From Bog-473 sp963828825 (lineage in GTDB: Bacteria > Actinomycetota > Acidimicrobiia > Acidimicrobiales > RAAP-2): 64,000 bases of DNA. The DNA is taken from NCBI GenBank assembly GCA_963828825.1, contig CAWHGF010000004.1, positions 372,001 to 436,000 on the forward strand, given 5' to 3'. The position numbers were made by a program, and so were the translations under genes. This document shows, piece after piece, positions 35,079-44,218 of this stretch; positions within the stretch are counted from its first letter, which is position 1, and each line of letters opens with the position of its first letter. The notes beneath the pieces were generated by a model, which worked only from the letters and a program-made list of their open reading frames with translations, had not been told where the DNA came from and ran no database searches.

Positions 35079-36248
35079 CTACCGGCCGCCGCCCAGGGTG
35101 AGACGTCGGTCCAGCGCCAGGCGGGCCCGGGCCCGGGCTGCGGCATCGGCCGCCAGCACGGCCTCGACCTGGTCCACCGGGTCGTCCACCCACCCCGCCA
35201 TCGTCTCGGCCACCACGTCGGCGATGCCACCCCAGGGCAGGGCGTTGCCCAGGAACGCCTCGACGGCCACCTCGTTGGCCGCGCTGAGCCAGGCCGGGGC
35301 GGAGCCGCCACGCCGACCCGCCTCGTAGGCCAGATCGATGCAGCCGAAGACGGAGCGGTCGGGCGGCTCGAAGCTCAGGGTCCGGGCAGCCGACCAGTCG
35401 AGGGCCCCGAACGGCGTCGCCACGCGGTCCGGCCAGCCGAGGGCGTACCCGATGGGGAGGCGCATGTCGGGATCCGAAAGCTGGGCCAGCGTCGACCCGT
35501 CGCGCAGCTCCACCATAGAGTGCACGATCGACTGCGGGTGCACGACGATGTCGATCCGGTCGTACGCGATGCCGAAGAGCTCGTGGGCCTCGATCACCTC
35601 GAGCCCCTTGTTCATGAGGGTGGACGAGTCGATGGTGATCTTGGGCCCCATCGACCACGTCGGGTGGGCCAGCGCATCGGCCACGGTGACCGCGCCCAGC
35701 CGCTCGGCCGTCCAGCCGCGGAACGGGCCGCCCGACGCGGTGAGCAGGAGCCGGGCCACGTCGGTCGTCACCTGCACGGCAGCCAGGCATTGGTGCACGG
35801 CGCAGTGCTCGGAATCCACCGGGACGATCTCCGCCCCCGGGGTGCGACGGGCCTTCTGCACGACCGGGGCGCCGGCGATCAGCGACTCCTTGTTGGCCAG
35901 CGCCAGCCGCTTGCCGGCCTCGAGCGCCGCCATCGTCACCGGCAGGCCGGCGAAGCCCACCACCGCGTTGAGCACCACGTCGGCGCTGCCGGCGGCGGCG
36001 ACCATGCCCTCCTCCCCCACCATGACCTCGGTCCCGGCCGGCACGCCGTCGCGGACCTCGCCGTAGCGGGCCGGGTCGCCGATCACGACCAGCTCGGGCC
36101 CGAAGGCAGCGGCCTGGGCCAGGAGCTCCTCGACGGAGCGCTGGGCCGCCAGCGCGCGGACGCGGAAGCGCTCGGGCTCCTTCCGTATGACGTCGAGCGC
36201 CTGGGTACCGACGGACCCCGTGGAGCCCAGCAGGCTCACCGTGCGCAC
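35079..36248 (-). CDS. dxr: 1-deoxy-D-xylulose-5-phosphate reductoisomerase
   Basis: 389 residues; first committed enzyme of the MEP pathway, using NADPH. NADPH loop GSTGSVG (8-14), LANKES, the metal/substrate region VPVDSEHCA and HPTWSMGPKITIDSSTLMNK (split here as HPTWSMGPK and DSSTLMNKGLE) are standard. GTG start 12 bp from the cdsA stop. Clustered with rseP and ispG. Confidence 0.96.
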   Translation of the reverse strand: MRTVSLLGSTGSVGTQALDVIRKEPERFRVRALAAQRSVEELLAQAAAFGPELVVIGDPARYGEVRDGVPAGTEVMVGEEGMVAAAGSADVVLNAVVGFAGLPVTMAALEAGKRLALANKESLIAGAPVVQKARRTPGAEIVPVDSEHCAVHQCLAAVQVTTDVARLLLTASGGPFRGWTAERLGAVTVADALAHPTWSMGPKITIDSSTLMNKGLEVIEAHELFGIAYDRIDIVVHPQSIVHSMVELRDGSTLAQLSDPDMRLPIGYALGWPDRVATPFGALDWSAARTLSFEPPDRSVFGCIDLAYEAGRRGGSAPAWLSAANEVAVEAFLGNALPWGGIADVVAETMAGWVDDPVDQVEAVLAADAAARARARLALDRRLTLGGGR

Positions 36249-36259
36249 GAGCGGTCAGC

Positions 36260-37789
36260 TCACCCGAGGTGTATCGCCTTGACCACGAAGTACGTGGCGG
36301 GCATGACGAAGAGCAGCCCGTCGACCCGGTCGAGGATCCCACCGTGGCCGGGCAGCAGGCGCCCCATGTCCTTGAGCCCGAGATGCCGCTTGATCATCGA
36401 CTGGCTCAGGTCGCCCAGCGGGGCCACGATCGCCACCACCACGCCGTAGAGCGCGGCCTTGCTCAGCGTCCAGGGATGGATGAAGTGGACGACGATGACG
36501 GAGACGAGGATGGCGGCCACGGCACCGCCGATCAGGCCCTCCCAGCTCTTGTTGGGGCTGATGGAGGGAGACAGTTGATGGCGCCCCAGCGCGGCGCCCA
36601 CCAGCAGGGAGCCCACGTCGTCGGCCACCGTGACGATGACGGCGGCGAGGACGAAGGCGATCCCGTGGCGGTCGGGGAAGAGGTTGGGATTGAGCAACAG
36701 CGCGGCAAAGGACCCGAACGCGCCCACCCAGACGAAGACGAAGACGGTCGAGGAGATGCCGGACACGGGCTCGGCCCCGGGTTCGACCCGGGCCAGGTAC
36801 CAGACGAAGGAGCCGGCGACGAGCAGCACGAGCACGAGCGGCAACGCCGCCACGCCCTTGTTGTAGGTCTCGATCAAGAGCGACAGGACGGCGACGAGCC
36901 CGAGCAACGTGGCCGGGTGGTACTGGGCGCGCCGGAACGCGGCGTAGGCCTCGGCGGTCGCCAGCAAGACGACGACGCAGACGATCACCATGCTGGCCAC
37001 CGTGCCGGCGGCGAAACAGGCCAGGGCGATCGCGCCGAGCAGGACGCCCGAGCCGATGGCGACGCGCATGTCGCGGCCCGCGGTCCCCGCCGTGTTGACG
37101 TTGCCGGTGCGGACGGCGGCGCGGCTGCGGGTCGTCCGGGGTGCCCGCGCCCTTGGCTCGGGTGGTTGGGGCGGGGTCAGTCGTGAGGCCGGTGCCGTCG
37201 TCGCGGCGTTGACGGTGACCGGCTCACGCGGGGCGCCCTCATCCGGTTCGAACGGCGCCACGTAGGGCGCGTCGTGCAGCGGGACCCGCTCGGGCTCGCC
37301 GACCGGCTCGGGCTCGGGCAGGGGCTCGAATCCGGGCTCGGGCGGGATCACCAGGGTGTCGTCGGACTCGAAGTGCCAGGGCTGGCGCTCCACGTCGAAT
37401 TCCTCGCTCTGCTCGCCGAGGAGCGCGCCCACCGCGGGCAGGTCGTCGGAGAGCATGGACGGTTCGAAGACGTCTTCCTGGGCCTCCCAGTCCGTCTCCT
37501 CCTCACGCCACATCGGGGGCGCGACCGCCGGCGTTTCGCCGCTGCTGGTGTCGAGGATCGCCGGGACCTGTCCGGTCGGGGCGTCGTTCCAGTGCGGCAG
37601 CTCGGGGTGCTCGTCGACGACCGGGCCCGTCACGTCGCGGACGGTGTCACCTGCCGGCTCGGCGCCGATGATGCGCACACGCCCGGAGTGGTAGCTCGGT
37701 GGATCCTCGTCGATCCCCTCCGCGTCGGGGTCGTCGAGTCCGTTGAGGCCGTTGCCGAAATCTTCGTAGTCGTCGGTGTCATCGGGCAT
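36260..37789 (-). CDS. cdsA: Phosphatidate cytidylyltransferase with long acidic N-terminal extension
   Basis: 509 residues. The C-terminal ~270 residues form a multi-helix CdsA with the family signature SMIKRHLGLKD followed by HGGILDRVD; it makes CDP-diacylglycerol for phospholipids. The first ~240 residues are acidic and Pro-rich with no predicted helices in the membrane, far longer than the usual bacterial enzyme (~270 residues). The ATG follows GAGGAG. The extension is probably cytosolic and disordered. Confidence 0.92.
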   Translation of the reverse strand: MPDDTDDYEDFGNGLNGLDDPDAEGIDEDPPSYHSGRVRIIGAEPAGDTVRDVTGPVVDEHPELPHWNDAPTGQVPAILDTSSGETPAVAPPMWREEETDWEAQEDVFEPSMLSDDLPAVGALLGEQSEEFDVERQPWHFESDDTLVIPPEPGFEPLPEPEPVGEPERVPLHDAPYVAPFEPDEGAPREPVTVNAATTAPASRLTPPQPPEPRARAPRTTRSRAAVRTGNVNTAGTAGRDMRVAIGSGVLLGAIALACFAAGTVASMVIVCVVVLLATAEAYAAFRRAQYHPATLLGLVAVLSLLIETYNKGVAALPLVLVLLVAGSFVWYLARVEPGAEPVSGISSTVFVFVWVGAFGSFAALLLNPNLFPDRHGIAFVLAAVIVTVADDVGSLLVGAALGRHQLSPSISPNKSWEGLIGGAVAAILVSVIVVHFIHPWTLSKAALYGVVVAIVAPLGDLSQSMIKRHLGLKDMGRLLPGHGGILDRVDGLLFVMPATYFVVKAIHLG

Positions 37790-37802
37790 GGATCGTCGCT
37801 CC

Positions 37803-38372
37803 TCAGACCTGCAGCAGCTCTTGCTCTTTGTGGGCAAGCAGCTGATCGATCGCCGCCACCTGGTCGTGGGTGATCTTCTCGAGGTCCTTCTCGACGCGCT
37901 CGAGCTCGTCGGTCGAGAGATCACCGTCCTTCTGCAACGCCTCGAGATCGTGCCGCCCCGCCCTGCGCAGGTTGCGCACAGCCACCTTCCCCTCCTCGGC
38001 CTTGTGCCGGACGACCTTCACCAGCTCCTTCCGCCGCTCTTCGGTCAGCGGTGGAAAGGCCAGTCGGATCACGGTCCCGTCGTTGGTGGGATTGATACCC
38101 AGGTCCGAGGACATGATCGCCTTCTCGATCGCCCCGAGCGAGCCCTTGTCGTAGGGCGAGATCACCAGGAGCATGGCGTCGGGGACGCTGAAACCGGCCA
38201 GCTGGCGCAGCGGGGTGGGCGTCCCGTAGTAGTCGACCATCAGCGGCTCGAGGAGCGCCGAAGAGGCCCGGCCGGTGCGCACGTTGCTCATCTCGTGGCG
38301 GACGTGATCGATGGCTTTGGCCATCTTGTCCCTGGTGTCATCCTTGACCAGGGCGGCGAGGTCCTCGTCCAT
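37803..38372 (-). CDS. frr: Ribosome recycling factor
   Basis: 189 residues, standard length. Core motifs HVRHEMSNVRTGRAS, VDYYGTPTPLRQLA, LGINPTNDGTVIRL and ERRKELVKVV are all present. It splits post-termination ribosomes with EF-G. The ATG overlaps the pyrH TGA (TGATG); a TTG one codon earlier is possible. TACGCT (38382-38387) lies 9 nt upstream as a possible internal -10. Confidence 0.96.
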   Translation of the reverse strand: MDEDLAALVKDDTRDKMAKAIDHVRHEMSNVRTGRASSALLEPLMVDYYGTPTPLRQLAGFSVPDAMLLVISPYDKGSLGAIEKAIMSSDLGINPTNDGTVIRLAFPPLTEERRKELVKVVRHKAEEGKVAVRNLRRAGRHDLEALQKDGDLSTDELERVEKDLEKITHDQVAAIDQLLAHKEQELLQV

Positions 38373-39091
38373 CAACGGACCAGCGTACCGATCTCTTCAC
38401 CACTGAGCGCACGAGGGATATTGCCGGGGATCATGAGGTCGAAGACCCGGATCGGCAGGTTGTTGTCCTTGCAGAAGGTGATGGCGGTGAGATCCATCAC
38501 CCGCAGGTCCCGGTTGATGACCTCCATGAAGGAGATCTCGTGGTAGAGGGTGGCCGTCGGATCGAGCTTGGGATCGGCGCTGTAGACGCCCTCCACCCCC
38601 GAATGGGTGCCCTTGCAGAGGAGCTCGGCCCCGATTTCGGCCGCCCGGAGCGCCGCCGGGGTGTCCGTGGTGAAGAACGGGTTCCCCATGCCGGCGGCGA
38701 AGACGACGATGCGGCCCTTCTCGAGGTGCCGGATGGCCCGCCGCCGGATGTACGGCTCGGCCACCTCGGCCATGGAGAGCGCACTCAGCACGCGGGTCGG
38801 CTGGTCCTGTTGCTCGAGCGCATCTTGCAGCGCCAGCGCGTTGATCACCGTCCCGAGCATCCCCATGGTGTCGGAGGTGGCGCGGTCCATGCCGCCGCTC
38901 TCCCCCGTGGTGCCACGCCAGATGTTGCCGCCGCCGACCACCACCGCGAGCTCGAGCCCGCCACCGTCCATGGCACGGGCCATCTCCTTGGCCATGCGCT
39001 CGACGGTGGCGGCATCGATGGTCTCGTCGGACGCGGCGGAGGCCAGGGCCTCCCCCGACATCTTGAGCACGATCCGACGCGGTTCTCCCAC
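38372..39091 (-). CDS. pyrH: Uridylate kinase
   Basis: 239 residues of the amino-acid-kinase fold, converting UMP to UDP. LKMSGEAL, VVGGGNIWRG, GMLGTVINALALQDAL and GTHSGVEGVYSADPK are characteristic. GTG start, 12 bp from the tsf stop. The tsf-pyrH-frr order is conserved in bacteria, and frr is coupled downstream. Confidence 0.96.
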   Translation of the reverse strand: MGEPRRIVLKMSGEALASAASDETIDAATVERMAKEMARAMDGGGLELAVVVGGGNIWRGTTGESGGMDRATSDTMGMLGTVINALALQDALEQQDQPTRVLSALSMAEVAEPYIRRRAIRHLEKGRIVVFAAGMGNPFFTTDTPAALRAAEIGAELLCKGTHSGVEGVYSADPKLDPTATLYHEISFMEVINRDLRVMDLTAITFCKDNNLPIRVFDLMIPGNIPRALSGEEIGTLVR

Positions 39092-39103
39092 GGTCCGTGG
39101 CGC

Positions 39104-39898
39104 TCAGGCGCCGATGACGACCTGCGCGAACGACACGATGCGGGCCGAGCCGAGCATGCCCGCGATGGTCTGCTTCTCGTCCCGCACGTAGGCCTGGTCC
39201 AGCAGCACGCGCTCCTTGAACCAGCCGGTCATGCGGCCCTCGACGATCTTCTTCATGGCGGCCTCGGGCTTGCCCTCGTTGCGCGAGATCTCGGTCACCG
39301 TGGCCTGCTCGGCCGCGACGTCGGCCGCCGGCACCTCGTCGCGGCTGAGGTACGTCGGCTTGGTGAACGCGATGTGGACGGCGATGTCGTGCGCCAGCTC
39401 GTCGGTACCGCCTTCGATCACCACGGCCACGCCGTTGACGCCGCGGCCCGCCTGCTGGTGCAGGTAGGTGTCGAGCACCTGGCCGGGCTCGGCGACGAGA
39501 CGGCGTACCCGCCCGACCGAGATGTTCTCCTTGAGCGTCGCGCGCAGCGCGTCGACGGCGTCGTCGAGCTCGGCCGCGGCCTCTTCGCCCTTGGCGGCCA
39601 CCAGCGCGGCCAGCTCGTCGGCCAGGGCCACGAACTCGTCGGCCTTGGCCACGAAGTCGGTCTCGCACCGGAGCTCCACCACGGCGGCGGCGTCACCGGA
39701 ACGAGCCACGGCCACCGCACCCTCGGAGGCCTCGCGGTCGCTCCGCTTGGCCGCGCCCGACAGGCCCTTCATGCGCAGCAACCTGGCCGCTTCTTCGAGG
39801 TCTCCCCCGCTCTCCTCGAGCGCGTTCCGGCAGTCGAGCATGCCGGCGCCGGTCATCTGGCGCAGGGTCGCCACGTCCTTGGCGGTGTAGCTGGCCAC
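39104..39898 (-). CDS. tsf: Translation elongation factor Ts
   Basis: 264 residues. The N-terminal VATLRQMTGAGMLDCRNALEE and core CETDFVAKADEF and HIAFTKPTYL are diagnostic. It recycles EF-Tu-GDP. The GTG at 39898 lies 2 nt after the rpsB stop, so initiation is probably coupled. Confidence 0.96.
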   Translation of the reverse strand: MASYTAKDVATLRQMTGAGMLDCRNALEESGGDLEEAARLLRMKGLSGAAKRSDREASEGAVAVARSGDAAAVVELRCETDFVAKADEFVALADELAALVAAKGEEAAAELDDAVDALRATLKENISVGRVRRLVAEPGQVLDTYLHQQAGRGVNGVAVVIEGGTDELAHDIAVHIAFTKPTYLSRDEVPAADVAAEQATVTEISRNEGKPEAAMKKIVEGRMTGWFKERVLLDQAYVRDEKQTIAGMLGSARIVSFAQVVIGA

Positions 39899-39900
39899 GA

Positions 39901-40746
39901 TCAGGCCACCTCGGCCGGCTCGGGCGCGGGAGTGGGGGCAGGTGTCGCCGCGGGGGCGGGGGTCGCCGCGGCGGCGGCGGGCGCCTGGGCCCGGCGCGGG
40001 CGCGGGGCCGACGACGGGCCACTCTCCTCGGGTGCCGGGGGCGCCAACTTGCGGCGGTGCTCGGCGATGAAGCGCCCCTCGACCACCGCGTCGGCCATGA
40101 CCCGGCACATGAGCGAGCCCGAACGGATGGCGTCGTCGTTGCCGGGGATCACGTAGTCGATCACGTCGGGATCGCAGTTGGTGTCGACCACCGCCACCAC
40201 CGGGAGCCCGAGCTTGCGAGCCTCGGTCACCGCGATGTGCTCCTTCTTGGTGTCGATGACGAACACCGCGTTGGGGAGCCGCTCGAGGTCGGCGATGCCG
40301 CCGAGGTTGCGGCTCAGCTTCTCGAGCTCACGGGTGTGCTGCAGCGCCTCCCGCTTGGGCATGCCGTCGAAGTCGCCGGCCGCCTGCATGGTCCGCAGCT
40401 CCTGCATGCGCTTCACCCGGCCCGAGACGGTGGAGAAGTTGGTCAGCATGCCGCCGAGCCAGCGCTGGTTGACGAAGGGCATGCCGCACGCCTCGGCGTA
40501 CTCGGCCACAGGACCCTGGGTCTGCTTCTTCGTCCCGACGAACAGGATCGTGCCGCCGTCGGCGACGAGGTCCCGCACGAAGGAGTAGGCGGACTCGACG
40601 CCGGTCAGCGTCTTGCGCAGATCGATGAGATAGATCCCGTTGCGCTCACCAAGAATGAAGCGCTTCATCTTCGGGTTCCATCGCCGCGTCTGGTGGCCGA
40701 AGTGGACTCCGGCTTCCAGAAGCTGTCGCATGGAAACGACGGCCAT
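39901..40746 (-). CDS. rpsB: 30S ribosomal protein S2
   Basis: 281 residues. Core: QLLEAGVHFGHQTRRWNPKM, GTKKQTQGPVAEYAEACGM, VNQRWLGGMLTN and IPGNDDAIRS. A ~45-residue C-terminal Pro/Ala tail is lineage-specific. The ATG has GGAGGAAC upstream, and a 112-nt leader is likely. Confidence 0.97.
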   Translation of the reverse strand: MAVVSMRQLLEAGVHFGHQTRRWNPKMKRFILGERNGIYLIDLRKTLTGVESAYSFVRDLVADGGTILFVGTKKQTQGPVAEYAEACGMPFVNQRWLGGMLTNFSTVSGRVKRMQELRTMQAAGDFDGMPKREALQHTRELEKLSRNLGGIADLERLPNAVFVIDTKKEHIAVTEARKLGLPVVAVVDTNCDPDVIDYVIPGNDDAIRSGSLMCRVMADAVVEGRFIAEHRRKLAPPAPEESGPSSAPRPRRAQAPAAAAATPAPAATPAPTPAPEPAEVA

Positions 40747-40870
40747 AAATATGTTCCTCCAGTCGGTTGCTCCCCTGCCGCAGCGCCGCCCGATGGCGGC
40801 GACCGTGGAACGCGCGCAGGTGATGATGGTCGGTGTTGCCGCCCACCCCCTGGTGGGCCGGACCATGCTA
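40747..40870 (-). promoter_or_regulatory. Probable rpsB promoter and leader
   Basis: The minus-strand TAGCAT (40865-40870) is a candidate -10; transcription from near 40858 would give a ~112-nt leader with GC-rich inverted segments (CCGGCCCACC/GGGTGGGC) before the GGAGG site. S2 leaders often bind S2 in other bacteria; that role here is untested. The 157 bp between xerC and rpsB hold no other gene. Confidence 0.4.
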
Positions 40871-40903
40871 GCCGCTCAGCGGGCCTTCAGGTTCTGGGCG
40901 AGC

Positions 40904-41773
40904 TCAGGCCCGGGGATGCGTCTCCCCGTAGACGACGCGCAGCCGCTCCTTGCTGACGTGCGTGTACACCTGCGTGGTCGCCAGGCTGGCGTGGCCGAGG
41001 AGCTCCTGGACGACCCGCAGATCGGCACCCCCGTCGAGGAGATGGGTGGCGTAGGTGTGCCGCAGGGCGTGGGGGTGGGTGGGTGAGGCGGAGCGCCGGT
41101 CCAGGATGCGGCGGACATCGCGGGGCCCGAGACGTGCGCCGCGGCGGTTCACGAAGGCCGCCTCCGGGGGGCCCTCCATGGCGTCCCGACCGTCCTCGAA
41201 CCACGCCCGCAGCGCGGCGACGGCGGCGTCGTGCACCGGCACCCGACGCTGCTTGCCCCCCTTGCCGAGCACGGTGACCGTCCGCCCGCGCAGGTCGACG
41301 TCGCCGCGGTCGAGGCCGCAGAGCTCCGAGACGCGCAGCCCGGCCGCATAGAGGAGCTCGAGCACGGCCAGGTCGCGGCGGTCCACGGGGGTCCCGGCGT
41401 CCACGTCGAGCAGTGCCGTGACCTCCCCGCCCGAGAGCACGCGGGGCAGGCGCCCGCCACCCGACGGGGCGCGCAGCGAGCGGGCCGGGTCGGAGCCGAG
41501 GCGACCCTGCCGCACCTGCCAGGAGAAGTAGCAGCGCAGCGCAGCCGCCTTGCGGGCGATGGTGGCCCGGGCCAGCTTCCGCGTCCCGAGGGAGGCCAGG
41601 TAGCGCCGCAGGTGCATGCGACCGACGCCCCGGGGGCTCTCGACGTCGCCGCGGGACATCCACTCGGCGAAGGCGGTGACGTCACTGACGTAGGCCTTCC
41701 GCGTCGTCGCCGCCCGGCCGCCCAGCCAGGCAGAAAACCCAGGCAGATCCCAGTCGGCCGACACGGAGGCCAC
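40904..41773 (-). CDS. xerC: Tyrosine recombinase XerC
   Basis: 289 residues. The catalytic set is complete: R147 (AGLRVSEL), K171 (GKGGKQR), H235 and R238 (HALRHTYATHLL), H261 (LLGHASL) and nucleophile Y270 (TTQVY). It resolves chromosome dimers at dif with XerD. A second GTG at 41764 is a possible alternative start. Adjacency to rpsB is usual in actinobacteria, so this is a housekeeping recombinase and not a phage integrase. Confidence 0.93.
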   Translation of the reverse strand: MASVSADWDLPGFSAWLGGRAATTRKAYVSDVTAFAEWMSRGDVESPRGVGRMHLRRYLASLGTRKLARATIARKAAALRCYFSWQVRQGRLGSDPARSLRAPSGGGRLPRVLSGGEVTALLDVDAGTPVDRRDLAVLELLYAAGLRVSELCGLDRGDVDLRGRTVTVLGKGGKQRRVPVHDAAVAALRAWFEDGRDAMEGPPEAAFVNRRGARLGPRDVRRILDRRSASPTHPHALRHTYATHLLDGGADLRVVQELLGHASLATTQVYTHVSKERLRVVYGETHPRA

Positions 41774-41860
41774 CGTACCGCCCCCACGCAGGGGATCCTG
41801 GGCACTAACGTCGCCCGAGAACCTTCGGGGGGTCCGCTGGGTTCGCTGAATGGAGGACCG

Positions 41861-43522
41861 ATGGTCTCGAGATTCGATCGTCGTTCGGTGCTGCTGGGCG
41901 GCGCGGCGGCAGCGGCGGGCGTGGCGGGGGCGGGCGCGCTGGGCCTTGGGCTCGACGGCATCGCCGGTGCCACGACCAACGGTCCCGGCCGCAACGGGGT
42001 CTCCACCAAGACCCCCAAGAAGGGGGGCTCCCTGGTCTTCGGCGTGGACGCGGAGGAATCGGGCTTCGATCCGACCACGGCCCGCTTCGACGAGGTGGGC
42101 GTCATGTACGCCCGCACGGTCTTCGACCCGCTGACCGTCATCCTGACCAACGGGGATTGGGCGCCCTACCTGGCCCAGTCGGTCGTGCCCAACGCCTCGT
42201 ACACCGCGTGGACCGTCACGTTGCGCTCCGGCCTGGTCTTCCACGACGGCACGCCGTGCAACGGGGCCGCGCTGCTCACCAACTTCCAGGCCCAGGCCAA
42301 GTCGCTGCTCACCGGCATCATCCTCAGCCCTACGCTGGTCTCCATCGCCCAGACCGGTCCGCTCGCCGTCACCATCACGTTCAAGGCACCCTGGGTGCCG
42401 TTCCCCTACTACCTGGCCGGCGGGATCGGTGGACAGATCGCCTACATCGTGGCGCCGTCCATGCTGGCCAACCCCAACGGGACCACGCACCCGGTCGGCA
42501 CCGGCCCCTTCGTCTTCAAGGAATGGATCCCCAACGACCACTTCACCGCCACCGCCAACCCCAGCTACTGGCGCAAGGGCATGCCCTACCTGTCCCAGAT
42601 CACCTTCAAGCCGATTCCCGACGAGGAGGCCCGCTCGGAGGCGCTCAAGTCGGGCACCATCGACCTGATGATCACCGACACCCCGCAGATCATCACCCAG
42701 TACCGGGGCAACAAGAGTTACTCCTACATCGACGACAGCACCCACGTCGCCGGTGAGCCCGACATGAACTGCGTGCAGCTCAACTGCCTGGCCAAGCCCT
42801 TCAACGACGCCAACATCCGCCGGGCGGCGGCCATGGCCATCAACCGGAGCCAGTACGCCAAGGTCATCGACGAGAACGTCCTCCCGGTGAGCAACGGCCT
42901 CTTCGTCCCCGGGTCCCCCTATTACTCGCCCACCCCGTACCCCGCCTACAACCCGAGCCAGGCGGCCAAGCTGGTCAAGGCCGCCGCCAAGACCAACGGC
43001 GGGCCCATCACCTTCTCCTACGGCTCGACCAACTCACCGGCGGCCATTCGGGCGGCCCAGTACCTGGAGCAGGCGTGGGGGGCGGTAGGCTTCCAGGTCA
43101 AGACCAACATCGTGCAGCAGAACGACACCATCAACGACGCGCTGGCCGGCACGTACCAGGCCCTGGGCTGGCGGCAGTTCGGCGCGGTCGATCCCGATCT
43201 GAACTACATCTTCTGGAGCACGACCACCGTCAGCTCCGGCTCCCTGTCCATCAACATGGCCCGCAACGCCGACCCGGCGATCGAGACGGCCCTCCTGGCG
43301 GGGCGGGCCAGCACCGAGAAGAGCGTCCGCGAGACCGCCTACCAGACGGTGAACAAGCGTCTGGCGCTGGACCTCCCCTACCTGTGGACGGACCGGGCCG
43401 TCTGGTCCGTCATCGGCAACCCGACCGTGCAGAACTTCAACAACCCGACCACGCCGCAGGGCCAGAGTGCCTTCGGCATGATCGGGGGTTCCATCTGGCC
43501 GACCCAGATCTGGATCAGCTGA
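41861..43522 (+). CDS. Family 5 (peptide-type) ABC substrate-binding protein
   Basis: 553 residues. Twin-arginine-type signal FDRRSVLLGGAAAAAGVAG opens the protein; the mature part has the SBP_bac_5 features AEESGFDPTTARFD, YLAQSV, VFHDGTPCNGA and AVDPDLNYIFW. It would bind peptides or other solutes outside the cell. No permease or ATPase gene is adjacent, so its transporter is elsewhere. The ATG has GGAGG 5 nt upstream; TAACGT (41806-41811) is a candidate -10. The two-component genes follow after 11 bp. Confidence 0.9.
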   Translation: MVSRFDRRSVLLGGAAAAAGVAGAGALGLGLDGIAGATTNGPGRNGVSTKTPKKGGSLVFGVDAEESGFDPTTARFDEVGVMYARTVFDPLTVILTNGDWAPYLAQSVVPNASYTAWTVTLRSGLVFHDGTPCNGAALLTNFQAQAKSLLTGIILSPTLVSIAQTGPLAVTITFKAPWVPFPYYLAGGIGGQIAYIVAPSMLANPNGTTHPVGTGPFVFKEWIPNDHFTATANPSYWRKGMPYLSQITFKPIPDEEARSEALKSGTIDLMITDTPQIITQYRGNKSYSYIDDSTHVAGEPDMNCVQLNCLAKPFNDANIRRAAAMAINRSQYAKVIDENVLPVSNGLFVPGSPYYSPTPYPAYNPSQAAKLVKAAAKTNGGPITFSYGSTNSPAAIRAAQYLEQAWGAVGFQVKTNIVQQNDTINDALAGTYQALGWRQFGAVDPDLNYIFWSTTTVSSGSLSINMARNADPAIETALLAGRASTEKSVRETAYQTVNKRLALDLPYLWTDRAVWSVIGNPTVQNFNNPTTPQGQSAFGMIGGSIWPTQIWIS

Positions 43523-43533
43523 GCTGGAGGCTG

Positions 43534-44217
43534 ATGAGCGGGCGCATTCTGGTGGTCGAGGACGATGAGCGCATTCGGTCCTCCATGCGCCTCGCACTGG
43601 AGGGCGAAGGCTACGAGGTAAGGGACGCCGCCAGCGGCGAAGAGGGTCTCGACATGTTCGCCGAGGCGCCGCCCGACGTCGCGCTCATCGACCTGATGTT
43701 GCCGGGCATGGACGGCTTCGAGTGCTGCCGCGCCCTGCGGCGCAGCAGTGCCGTGCCGATCATCATCGTGACGGCGCGCGCGGACACCCATGACGTCGTC
43801 GCCGGGCTGGAGGCGGGAGCCGACGACTACGTCACCAAGCCGTTCGTGGCCAAGGAGCTGGCCGCCCGCATACGCGCCCTGTTGCGCCGCGCCCGGCCGG
43901 CGGAGGAGGAGCCCGGCGCGCTCACCTTCGGCGACCTCCAACTGCTGCCCGAGCAGGGGGTCCTGCGCCGCCTCAACGGCGACGAGGTGCACTGCACCCG
44001 GACCGAGTTCCGTCTGCTGTGCGAGCTGGCGGCCAGCCCCAACAAGGTGCTCAGCCGCGAACAATTGCTCGACCGCGTCTGGGGTTACGACTACTTCGGG
44101 GACGGGCGCCTGGTCGACGTCCACATCCGTCGCTTGCGCACCAAGGTCGAGGTGGATCCTGCGGTGCCCCAGCACATACTCACCGTGAGGGGCATGGGCT
44201 ACAAGCTGGTGCCCTGA
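43534..44217 (+). CDS. OmpR-family response regulator, MtrA-like
   Basis: 227 residues. Receiver domain with phospho-acceptor D53 (LIDLMLPGMDG), T80 and K102 (TKPF); C-terminal winged helix with CTRTEFRLLCELA and VDVHIRRLRTKVE. Sequence pattern and the downstream kinase and GerMN lipoprotein match the mtrA-mtrB-lpqB arrangement that controls cell-wall and division genes in actinobacteria; orthology is inferred. The ATG follows TGGAGG. Stop is 1 nt before the kinase start. Confidence 0.93.
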   Translation: MSGRILVVEDDERIRSSMRLALEGEGYEVRDAASGEEGLDMFAEAPPDVALIDLMLPGMDGFECCRALRRSSAVPIIIVTARADTHDVVAGLEAGADDYVTKPFVAKELAARIRALLRRARPAEEEPGALTFGDLQLLPEQGVLRRLNGDEVHCTRTEFRLLCELAASPNKVLSREQLLDRVWGYDYFGDGRLVDVHIRRLRTKVEVDPAVPQHILTVRGMGYKLVP

Positions 44218-44218
44218 G

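Noticed and set aside
40904..41773. Phage or integron integrase
   Set aside because: All motifs and the rpsB neighbourhood fit chromosomal XerC; no att site, tRNA or phage genes nearby.
41231..41860. Upstream extension of the substrate-binding protein frame (start at 41231)
   Set aside because: It runs antisense through xerC; a Tat-type signal peptide and ribosome site mark the true start at 41861.
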